In this document: positions 52,965 through 64,000 of the stretch, piece after piece
Layout: every line of letters starts with the position of its first letter
Position numbering within the stretch: position 1 is the stretch's first letter
The notes under the pieces: generated by a model
What the model saw: the letters and a program-made list of their open reading frames with translations, nothing else
What the model was told of the DNA's origin: nothing
Databases searched by the model: none
Source of the DNA: Acanthochlamys bracteata
Taxonomy: Eukaryota; Streptophyta; Magnoliopsida; Pandanales; Velloziaceae
Length of the DNA: 64,000 nucleotides
Assembly (NCBI GenBank): GCA_019914995.1
Contig: CM034137.1
Location: 2,418,001 to 2,482,000, forward strand
Reading direction: 5' to 3'
Position numbers and translations under genes: made by a program

Positions 52965-55071
52965 CAGAAGACAACATTTTATTGTCAATGTCTACAAGTT
53001 TGAAGATACTTGCATCAGCTATATGTTAAATGCTTTCTCATGAACGTGACCCTTGTGCTGTTGTCTGTTGATGTATTTCACATCTGGAGAAAGCAGAAAA
53101 GAAACCAACATATGGCGTCCTGCATTTTTCATGAATGCTCATCAGGTCTATGATTTCCCTATGCGCATTAAAATTGATGCTTTGATGTATTTCACATCTG
53201 GAGAAAGCAGAAAAGAAACCAACATATGGCGTCCTGCATTTTTCATGAATGCTCATCAGGTCTATGATTTCCCTATGCACATTAAAATTGATGCTTTTCA
53301 AAAAGAAACAATATGTTTGGTGCTGCAAAGAAGACCTTGCCATGATGGAGTAACAAAGTTTCAAATTGTTGCTTGTTAGCATAGCGTTTGATGGACCAAA
53401 AGAAACTTGTGAAATGTTGCACTTGTGCGGCTTGTTCAACTTTATTCATTTGCTATCGGCACAATCGAGAAGGAAGCACATGACAGGATTCTGATAGAAG
53501 ACAGCGTTATCTTGCTGGTTTATGTGCTGCACAGTAGGAGTTGCTCCATGCCTCCATGGATCCTGAACATAAAGTAAATGCTGGATCAAAGTATTTTGCA
53601 TAGGCTTCCAACTTCCCGTTAAAAGCTTCCTGATTGTTGCAATATTATGCAAGCACTGATTTCTTTTTCTGGTTAAGCCTGAATACGCGCAGCGGCCTAA
53701 TTCGTATAACTGAAATGAAGTCTACATTTAGAATGTCTCGATATTGGAAGTTTTTTTTTAATTACCGAGATAAATGCTTGTTTCTTGTTCATGTTGCTTT
53801 AATTTTAGGAAGTTTCCAGAAGCACTATATTGTAGTATAGATAAAATACCGAATTTGGGACTCCTTTTCTTTGCATGAAACTAGAAAGAAACTACTTGTT
53901 ATATTGTTTTGCCTCTGATTTTGATGGAAAGTGGTCATAATGGCTAGTATCTTCGGTAGCATTCCAAAATTTCCTCGTTGAAGTAAGCAATCAAGTATTT
54001 TGTTTAGTATCTACCTTGATTTGGCAGAAGTTCTAGCATGACCTGAAGTTGGTTCTTTCCACAAAGCGAAAGTGGCACAATGATTTTGGCACGCCAAAAG
54101 TGCTAGGATATATTCCCTCTCATTCACAGCTTAATCAAACTGATTTCATGGAAGAGTCTGTATTTTTGTTCCAGAAAATAGTTGTCTTTTGGTTCAGAGC
54201 TACTCGTTGTAACTTCCTTTTGATCGCTCTAAACTTATTTAGAGTTCCTGTAGGTTTTATGTCAATTGTATTCCTTAATTTATTTTTGGCCTTTTGATGC
54301 ACGACTTATCGAGGACACGAGGATTGAAATACAACTCTAATGAAGCATTAGCTTGAGCAGTGCAACTCCTTTTCTCAAGGTCAAAACTTGCTTATCTAAT
54401 TCTTGTGGGTTGATTATACCTTCTCGGATCCTTTGAACTCTTCAAAGTTTCGCTTTGAGATCATGTACCATTGTGCAGGACTAGGATGATGGTTCAACAT
54501 GGATGGACTCCATTCACGACTCCTACCTCGGTTATAAATTCGCCATTTCTTTGAGGTACATGTAAGAGACAAAAGTGAAAGCAAGTTTCCATTTGAACAA
54601 TCAAGTAAAGGGTGATTGATTAAGTTACTGCAATGGTTTTGGTTTGTATGTTTCAGTGGAATGGAGCATATGTTTGTTCCATGTGTAGCTTGAACCTGAA
54701 TACTTATTAGCAGGTGTTACAACCCGTAGACCTGCTCCCTTATCCTGCAAATAGGTAATTCAGCAGCTTCAACATACTTTAAGCTAATATCCAGTTTCTA
54801 CTGTCCTTAACCTGTTGCACTCTTGTTTTCACAACAAGCTAATTATGCAAAGATTATGTTTAACCATTCAAATAGAAGATGTTGCATGTTCCTTACCAAC
54901 ATAAAATGAAGAGCCAAAAAGTCACTGTATATATAGAAAGGATTGTTGAAAATTAGAGCTTCTGCTTGAACAAATAATAAGTTTCATTTACGTTGATGAA
55001 AGCAAGAAGGTAACAGGAAGAACAGGCTGCTGAGGAAATATCATGCTATGATCTTCTAGGTATGGATGGGT
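52965..55071. other. PPR-2 3' flank and intergenic DNA
   Basis: Contains the 114-bp tandem duplication at 53068-53295, probably within or just after the PPR-2 3' UTR. No recognised coding segment lies between 53300 and 55071; the last 100 bases are RPS20 3' UTR. Confidence 0.45.
53068..53295. repeat. 114-bp tandem duplication
   Basis: Units 53068-53181 and 53182-53295 are nearly identical; I saw one difference (atgcgcatt against atgcacatt). The period is a multiple of three, so open frames run through it on both strands, but none has coding character. Confidence 0.95.
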
Positions 55072-57075
<2,004 letters not shown>

Positions 57076-57591
57076 TGTTGCTGCTTCTGTTACAGTGCTT
57101 TAACGTTATCAGTTTATCTTCTTCGAAGGTTATACCTTTCCAACTTTCATGGGCCTTGCTTGGATTTTAATCATGGAGGCCCATACCACTGGCCTATAAG
57201 ATATGAAGTCAAAAAATTCATCGCTCAATCTCAAAAACTCCATAAAACGTATATAAGAAAGCATACAAGTTACCATCCATAATAACAACTTTCTTAAGTC
57301 CACATTCATCTTTCACACACAATCCGAAGAGAACATATTCAAGATAATACCCAAATTTTCACCTTGACTGAAAAAGAAAAATTGTTTTAGCAAATGATTT
57401 TGCAATTCATTGATGGTAATGAGCTGCTTGTACATGTATGAAAAATTAACTTAAGAATATTTTTGAAGTTCATAATATCTTATAGCTTCCTTCACTTTGA
57501 TTTGAGACAAAGGTGCTTTCACATACTCATCAGTTCAATTGCAATGTCAACATGTTTAAGTAAATGGTGCTGTTGCAGCTATGCAGGAGCT
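57076..57591. other. RPS20 promoter and E2 gene 3' flank
   Basis: Holds TGGGCC (57150-57155) and GGCCCA (57178-57183), site II-like elements upstream of RPS20. The half next to 57591 is likely 3' UTR of the E2 gene. No other gene is seen. Confidence 0.45.
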
Positions 57592-59725
57592 TCAGCTTTG
57601 AGTTTGAGAAAGAAACTCAGTGCAGAGAGATCCCCTTGAATCAAACTCGTTCAGAAGATCATTGAAAAGTTTTTGCATTTGGGTCTCTAGTGATGAAGGC
57701 AGGACTTTTGCAAAGGCATTTCGCAGTAAAGTCCAGAATGATAAGAACCAGCACTTCTTGTTTAAGCTAACATCACTTAGCTCCAATGCTCTTTTGCTGC
57801 ACCCTGGCTGTGCACCTGCCATGTAAAACCTGCACGCTCTTAGGATGGCGCGGCCACGGTCTTGAAAATGCTCATTCACAAGATCTTCAAAGTGCTGCAA
57901 TCAATGAAATTCATCAGAATCATCGGATGCCATTAAAATGTCAGAAACAAAAAGTAGAAACCAGCAGGGAGCAAACCGTAAACTCTTAGCTACACGTATT
58001 TCTGAAAGGAATTTTCACCGAGGCTATGCAAATTGTGGTAGGTAATATAGTCTTGAGGCTGCTTTCAACTTGTAGCTTTGCAGTTGTTTCCACTACCATA
58101 AAACTACACATCAGTAAGAGTTACTACTAATCAATTCAGTACATGTTCGACACTCTTCAACATATATGTTTCAACCACCAAGTTATATGTTTCACACTCT
58201 TCAACCTCCATCCATAACATGACCATCCTAGCCTTGACGAATAGTATCAGAAAAATCAGGTGTCTAGGGGTAGCAGACTTCACACACAATGAATGGTTAT
58301 AGAACCAAAAATTGGAATCTTGATGTGTCTGAAACAATTTGTTCTGTTCGAGAGCTAACTGCATGCATCTTTCTTAGTATTGAAGAACAAAAACTGCTTT
58401 ACTATTTGCACATTCAAGAACATGTTTCTTACCTTAGGAGGTCTCCTCATTATGTACAGCATCATCTTACAAGAGACCAGGAACACATTTTTATTGTAGG
58501 CAAGCGACATCTTCTCTCCAACTGAGGTACGAACTAAGGGTGAAAATCCTGGCTCATTGAAGAATGGCTTTGCATTGAGGATCAGCCCCTGGATTGAGAG
58601 CAACACTTGCAGCATGGTTGAATTTGAGGAACACCATTTTTCACATCCACCTCCCTGCCAAGTGCCTAGCAGGCTAAGGCACACTGTTCCATCTTTGTAC
58701 AAGTTAGGGTTAAGGCGAAGGCCATGGGAAAGGTAGTGCACTAGCTGCATGCATAGCATCAAATTCGCAATTGTAAGTAATTTTGTCTATTCAGTTGGAG
58801 AAAGAAAGTTTAAGTATCATGCCTCACATACCGGAGGACGGGAAGGATAGTCATTTGGAAAGAGAGCATCGAACAAGAAAAGACCATCGCTATATGGAGT
58901 ACCCGCAGGCCCTTTGATAACAGCCCTAAGGATGTCCATCCTATCTTCATAAACTCGAACGTAAATGGACTCTGTTTAGAGAACAAGTCAGATGAATTAC
59001 ATTTGATCAAAGGAACGTGTCAAAGACCGAAATGTCCAGCCTATCAGATATTCATGTAACACATCTATGCAACAAAAATTTATTTAATAACTTTAGTGGT
59101 AAGTGGTAAACAATATATGCAGGCTTTTGAAGTCTACTCTTCGAACTAGTAAGGTAAAAAAGTGGATTTAACTTCTCGTAATAGATTTGAATTGCTTAAT
59201 AGACAACAATCAAGACAAAATGCTATGTACTCTTCCTCCATAAAGGAAAAACAAACAACGAAATTGTTGCAGGATGTAATGCTTTTGATACAGAGACTAC
59301 TAACCAGGCAAATGTTTTGCTAGGATATCCCACTCGTACATAATCCTTTTTGCCCATTCTTTTGATGGCTGCATCGAACAAGATCTCAAACAAAAACCAA
59401 TCAACACACTCAACTGAAAACAATAGTAACAAATCGCTAGATTTCCAAAAGAAAACATAGATATTTACTTGAGAAACTCCATTGCTTCTGTAGTATGATC
59501 TGAGCAATCTGCAACAACATCAAACTGTCCAAAAGATTCAACCTTTCTACAGCAAATTCCGTCACCATCGTCTTCCCTCTGCTCTACATCATTCAGACTC
59601 TCCAAATTCCTCAACCTTGAAACAACAGCAATCTGTATCTCTCCATAAACTTCACCATTACTGATTCTTACATTATCACCGGAGGAAATAAAACTCAAAC
59701 AACCACCCATAACAACAACAATCAC
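57592..59725 (-). CDS. UBC25-like ubiquitin-conjugating enzyme E2 (E2-38/39 type)
   Basis: Five exons, 59725-59469, 59384-59305, 58971-58832, 58744-58433 and 57894-57592, give 1092 nt and 363 residues. The large plant E2 type (UBC25/PFU, related to PHO2/UBC24) has the UBC fold inside a longer protein: KEWAKRIMYEWDILAKHLPE, SIYVRVYEDRMDILRAVIKG, GTPYSDGLFLFDALFPNDYP, LRLNPNLYKDGTVCLSLLGT (NPN and the catalytic Cys, about 181), STMLQVLLSIQGLILNAKPF, and FEDLVNEHFQDRGRAILRAC. It charges ubiquitin as a thioester for transfer to substrates. The acceptor of exon 2 is inferred (GAG at 59387-59385) because it alone keeps frame. A second in-frame ATG, MGGCLSF at 59710, could give a myristoylated form. 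A decayed paralogue lies at 62050-62665. Confidence 0.88.
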
Positions 59726-61169
59726 AGAAAAGAATGATGAGAATTTGTGTAGAAAAATATTTCAAAATCCAATCTTTTGCTTGTAAAATTTCCAACGGAG
59801 AAAGGAAAGAAAGCAATCCCAGTTGCTGGATTGCTTGAATCCAAGAGGTCTCGTGATTGCTAATTTTTGATCTTTTGCTCGCCGGTGACCCAATAGGAAT
59901 CTGCCACGTCAGCAAGCGGGTCCACAAAACGGAAAAAGACAGACCCGGCAACGCCGCCAGGGGCTCGTTTGCTGTCGATTTCTTCGACAGCGACATGAGC
60001 AAGTTGAGATGATGCTTGCAAGTGTTGCAACGACTCACATAGCTGAATTAGAACCTCTTCGATTCAAGAAAAATTTCAAGAGATTGAATTATTTTGGTTC
60101 CGGTTGATCGCTGGAAGTGGGAATTTTGTAGAAGAGAAAAAAAATCTCTCGGATACCTTGACTGAAAATGAAGGAGGTAGTGATAATTGTTGAATTAATT
60201 CCGTAGTTCTCATACAATAAACAAAAGTTCTCAAAAGAACTTTTAATTTAATGTCCTAAAACAAGTGAAGTGGTTTGATTTTCAATTTTTTCCCAAAAAT
60301 TGTTATCACTGCTATTAAAGAAAGGTTCTAATAATTTATTTTAAGAAAAAATATTATTACTTTTAGAAAAAAATTATGTAATAATTTTTTCTTATTTGTT
60401 ATCTTCTAAATTGTTATCACTATTATTAAAAATATCCTAATAACCTTTATAATATATTTTCTTAGTTATTACATTATGTTTTAAAATTATGTTGTTATTA
60501 TCTATTATAAGTTGATTAGTTCTTATTTGTAATTAAAAAATTTAGAAAATAAAATTTTTTTTTCTTTCTTTCATTCTGAAAAAAGTAAATCAAAATCGTG
60601 CGTCTTAATATATATATTCAATGGATTAGATTTTTTTCTTAAATATGATTACTATTTTGATTTTATATTTTTTTGTGCAGTTTAATATTGATTTTTTTTT
60701 AAACACATGATCTCCTTTTCTGTACAATAGAGCACGCAATCTCTTCTATTGAGCATGAGTTTTCTTTTGATTATGTCAACCATAATTCTTTCTCTCTGCA
60801 TAATAGTTAGAATTTTGATATCACATATTTCGTACGAGCGATTGCTATTATGAACTCCACAAATAATCAATTGTGCATTTATCTCTGTTCATGACTCTGC
60901 GCACTTCTAGCTGCACATGATTATTTCTTCCACGATCAATTATCATCTTTCTCTTCGAGCTTTGCTATTAACTATCCGTACAATCAATTCAGCGTTATTA
61001 TTTTTTCTATGTTCATTCAGCCGTGCATGTGACTCTATTCCTTTATTGCTACTTCGATACCTTATTACTGTCTCCCATCTCTATTCATGATTCACACTTG
61101 CTATTAATCGCGCATGATTGTCTTGTCAAGAAAGATTATTCTTTTGCCAATGCAAATATACACTTGATG
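59726..61169. other. E2 promoter and AT-rich DNA
   Basis: 59726-60180 should hold the E2 5' UTR and promoter. 60290-60610 is an A/T-rich block that resembles 61405-61590 and may be the left terminal repeat of a decayed copia element. 60700-61170 shows no recognisable protein. Confidence 0.4.
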
Positions 61170-61170
61170 T

Positions 61171-61392
61171 TTGCGTAATTTCATTCATGAAAACAATTCA
61201 CGTGAGCATACTTCATGCGACGTTGCTTCGGAATTTCTAGTTGTCGATGTTTTCGTCAAACCACTTAGGGAAGATACATTTTTCTGTCTTCGAGGCAAGT
61301 TGGATGCCATTGATTGCTCTCCTCCATCTCAAACTTTGAGAGAAGTTAGTAGGAAGAAAACAATCTTTATGTTTAGAGAGAGGAGTTATTAG
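61171..61392 (+). pseudogene. Ty1/copia RNase H C-terminus relic
   Basis: The frame reads HENNSREHTSCDVASEFLVV then DVFVKPLREDTFFCLRGKLD. Copia polyproteins end RNase H with VxSxxQxADIFTKPLxxxxFxxLRxKL, so VVDVFVKPL...LRGKLDAID is a clear relic. Upstream RNase H and RT are not recognisable. Just after it a roughly 40-bp imperfect repeat (ttagtaggaagaaaacaatc / ttattagcaagaaaataatc) precedes an A/T-rich tract that may be the 3' LTR. Confidence 0.65.
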
Positions 61393-62049
61393 CAAGAAAA
61401 TAATCTCTATGTTTAGAAAAAAATTATTATGTAGTATTTCTTCCTTATTTGTTGTAATATTTTTTTCCTTAACGTTGTAATTTTTATTATTAAATCTTTT
61501 ATCCTATAATCAAAGAAAAGTCATTTCTTTTTATTTTCTACTTCAAGAAAGAAACTCAAAATTGCGTATCTCTTCAAATCTGATACTCTTAAGATTTGTT
61601 AGCTACCACTGTCGGCATCAACAAAAGCAGTTTAGCTAATTTTCACAATTATTACAAAAAATTGGCTTAAGAAAAGCTACTAAAATTAGAGGATGATTTT
61701 TTAATTCGTGAAACTTTAAATTGTCGAATTTAAATTGTGAACCAAAATGTTTCTCAAAAGAAGGTTGTTGCATGTAAATTCTTAAAGTAATATCTCTTTT
61801 TTTTTCTTTTCTTTCTTTCTTGAGAGAAAAAGTTAATACTGCTTATACAACTGTATTGCTACATGGTACATCACCAAAATGAAAATTAGTGTTATACAAT
61901 TTCCCGAAACACGATAAAGAAGAATGCTTTACTTAGAACTTTCATCTTGGCATTCAGTAAGATCAAAGATTTGATGCATGGAAGCTTTTTTTTTTTTATC
62001 TGTTTGAGAAGAGCATGAAAGCTTCTGTATGCATTCTTGATCAGCTTCA

Positions 62050-62665
62050 CTCAAGCAGCTTTGAGGATTTCAGAGATGTGCTTATTGCAGTAGATACTTA
62101 TAGCAGCAAATTCTTTTAGAAGATCATTAATAAGCCAATGCGTTTGGGTCTACGGTGACGGAATTCTTCTAAAATCTTTTTCGCAAATCTCCAAAATGAT
62201 GAGAGATAACCGCACTATTTTCGCTCTTCCTAGCAATTCCATTCAACCACTCCTTCTGGCTTCTTAGTACCTATGTAATCCTTACATCTTTTAAGAATTA
62301 TATGCTCATTCTCTCTGAAACGCTCATCTAAAACTCTTTTAAAGTTTTGCTAAATTCCAAGTAGTATCATTATGTTGTTTAGCAAAGCTGTACAAACTGT
62401 AAAGCATTAACTTGCACGATCGTAAAAAGATTTTCTTGTGAACACTTATGATTAAGTCTTTAATATTGAACTGCCAAATAGCGGATATAATAGAAATCGA
62501 ATTGAGGATCAGGCTTTGAATAGAAACCAATACTTGGAACATGGTTGATTTCTCAATATTCGAGCTTCCACATCAAAACCAAACCAGGTATCAAGTAAGC
62601 CTAGGCAGACTCTGTCACCATGTATGTTTAGGTGTAGACCTAGACCATGAGTGTTATCACCTGTT
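62050..62665 (-). pseudogene. Decayed second copy of the UBC25-like E2
   Basis: On the minus strand: LGLHLNIHGDRVCLGLLDTW (near 62650-62590; matches the LRLNPNLYKDGTVCLSLLGTW segment of the intact gene, with the catalytic Cys kept), MFQVLVSIQSLILN (62542-62501; matches MLQVLLSIQGLILN), FRENEHIILKRCKDYIGTKK (near 62310; matches FQDRGRAILRACRFYMAGAQ) and a relic of the last helices down to about 62050. Frameshifts and stops separate the pieces, and the N-terminal exons are missing. It lies about 2.3 kb upstream of the intact gene in the same orientation, so a tandem duplicate that died is the simplest reading. Confidence 0.82.
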
Positions 62666-63039
62666 TGGTAGTGCGTATTAGATGCGTTTCGTTTTCAAAA
62701 TGCACTGCACAGTGGAAAATATATTTGGCTTAGTACATTTTAATATGGAAATGCTATTTTTTTATCTTTTTTACGAAACTACCATTAGTATTATAAAATG
62801 ACTATTTGTTCTTATCCAAGATTCAGAAAATTGCCACTATATGTTGTTCCTTTACTTAGCCCTGAACGCAATCTCTCCTTTTTCAGATTTAGAATCGCGA
62901 TGCTGTAGCAAATTTCATCTTGGACAGATCCGGTGATCCTTCAACGGCTTGACAACGGTAGATCAACGAAGTATTTCACTTCTTCACTAGAGGTAAGAGC
63001 TTATGACTGGATATACGTTATACTATTACTAGATGTCTA

Positions 63040-64000
63040 CGCCAAGAAAAAAGTGGTGCACCAAAGAAGCTGCATTGGTTAGAGAGTTACGTTAAAGACG
63101 TGTCTCAAATATCTATAACTGAGTTTCGTAAAAGTGAAAAATAAAAAATAGAGTTTTTTAAAAAATGAAGTAGTAGTGGAGTTCAGTTTTTATGTTTCAA
63201 TAGTTTTTGAAAATGTATTGAAATTAAAAAAATATAATTGTATTAAAAAGTGTGCAAATAAGAAAATTAGAACTAAAATTTCGCATATAAAAAGTGAAGT
63301 TTTAAGTTCCTTATGTAATTGAAACATATGAACTGTTCGGAACTCAAAATCTGGCAGAAAAAAGTGAAGTTACAGGCGTTTGAAACACATCCTAAGAGGT
63401 TTATTGAACTTTGTGAAGAAGAATCAGAAAAAATAATAAGTCGTCATCACATTTCAACGTAAAGGGTTAGTCTAACATTCGTTGGGCATCTAACGACTAC
63501 TTTAAGAAAAAGTTTGACAAAACATAGCTGAAAAATCGTTGGACTGTTATGAAAACTGACTTTACTCTTTATAAGAAGTTAGTTTCCGGTGAGACAAATT
63601 TGGGATGGGAGGCTGCCAAAAATAAAATTATTACTGATGATGAGTGGTGGGATGGAAAGATTAATATACATACGTCTCTTTGCTTTATATAAACTTTCTA
63701 TTATATTTATATTGTATTTTCAGTTTCATTAATATGTTGATGTTTAGTTACTTGAACAGGTTGAGTTAGGTACAAGAAGTTTTCCGGTAAGAATTTATCC
63801 TTAATTCGTTATTGGTATAGTCGTCTGTTTGACAGGAATATTTTTACGGATGAGAAGGTAAAGTTTATATCATAATCTGACAGAGATTACCTACGTAAAC
63901 TCAAAAGTCCAATTGACGAAGAAGGCAATTTGAATAGTTATGATGTTCATAAAGAAGCTGATGGTCCTGGAGATATATCACCCACCGTTATGACTGAGAA
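63040..64000 (+). pseudogene. Myb/SANT-like DNA-binding domain gene, broken and cut by window end
   Basis: A plus-strand frame at about 63408-63665 reads RFIELCEEESEKIISRHH and, further on, SNIRWASNDYFKKKFDKT then LKNRWTVMKTDFTLYKKLVS, then GETNLGWEAAKNKIITDDEW. This is the Myb/SANT-like (Myb_DNA-bind_3) domain of L10-interacting MYB-like proteins and of PIF/Harbinger-associated proteins, where GW..I and QLKNRW are conserved. A TAG stands where the Trp of KGW is expected and another where the Gln of QLKNRW is expected, so the frame is dead. The continuation, KFSGKNLSLIRYWYSRLFDR, runs to the window end. Upstream WCTKEAALVREL (about 63050-63090) may be the domain start, separated from it by the MITE at 63096-63392. 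Confidence 0.7.
63096..63392. mobile_element. Tourist-like MITE (PIF/Harbinger type), 297 bp
   Basis: Left end AGACGTGTCTCAAA and the reverse complement of the right end GGATGTGTTTCAAA match at 11 of 14 positions. The similarity continues inside (taactgag against taacttca). TAA stands on both sides (63093-63095 and 63393-63395), the 3-bp target duplication expected of PIF/Harbinger elements. The core is A/T-rich without coding capacity. Confidence 0.72.

Noticed and set aside
53038..53439. Open frames on both strands across the 114-bp repeat
   Set aside because: They are kept open by duplication of a 38-codon unit without stops; no family resemblance.
59305..59378. E2 exon 2 starting after GATGCAG (CCATCAAAAG)
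   Set aside because: Although a good acceptor, it is out of phase with the donor at 59468; the GAG acceptor 16 nt upstream keeps frame and the whole-gene total divisible by three.

Overview
The window is nuclear DNA of a flowering plant, most likely a eudicot. Genes are split by short GT-AG introns, intergenic DNA is very AT-rich, and the proteins are plant-type: PPR proteins, a plastid ribosomal protein with a transit peptide, an AGCVIII kinase, PCAP1/DREPP, PADRE, UIEF. No species is claimed.

Layout. 1-4763 (+): 3' part of TIM44, with a duplicated 45-nt exon. 7799-9256 (-): intronless P-class PPR gene. 9842-10458 (+): CCT-motif fragment. 11931-15700 (-): UIEF-type mRNA export factor. 19420-20025: a 606-bp non-autonomous hAT element with an 8-bp target duplication. 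21026-23070 (-): 2OG-Fe(II) dioxygenase. 23579-24318: a complete TRIM retrotransposon. 26053-26559 (-): PADRE protein. 27354-32000 (-): a graveyard of an A-type cyclin pseudogene, a BED-finger hAT transposase relic and a Ty3/gypsy protease-RT relic. 34616-35597 (-): PCAP1. 38661-40585 (-): AGCVIII kinase. 42139-47431 (-): MCM6, 18 coding exons, two GC-AG introns. 47900-49458 (+): RPL37A, divergent from MCM6. 51218-52964 (+): second PPR gene, with a 114-bp tandem duplication just downstream. 55072-57075 (-): plastid RPS20. 57592-59725 (-): UBC25-like E2, with a decayed paralogue at 62050-62665. 61170-61390 (+): copia relic. 63040-64000 (+): Myb/SANT-like pseudogene split by a Tourist-type MITE and running off the window.

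Most intact genes are single-copy housekeeping functions: protein import and RNA metabolism of organelles, cytosolic and plastid translation, DNA replication, mRNA export and ubiquitin conjugation. They are independent transcription units, not an operon; the only obvious regulatory pairing is the 468-bp divergent MCM6/RPL37A promoter, which holds E2F-like sites on the MCM6 side and a telo-box on the RPL37A side.

Exon boundaries were placed by hand from splice consensus, frame continuity and recalled family sequence; no alignment or database search was run. For UIEF, the dioxygenase, PCAP1, the kinase, MCM6, RPL37A, PPR-2, RPS20 and the E2, the summed exons are a whole number of codons ending in one stop. 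The most interesting observations are the duplicated TIM44 exons, the two GC-AG introns in MCM6, the well-bounded TRIM and hAT elements, and the decayed E2 paralogue. I did not find a convincing entirely new system.
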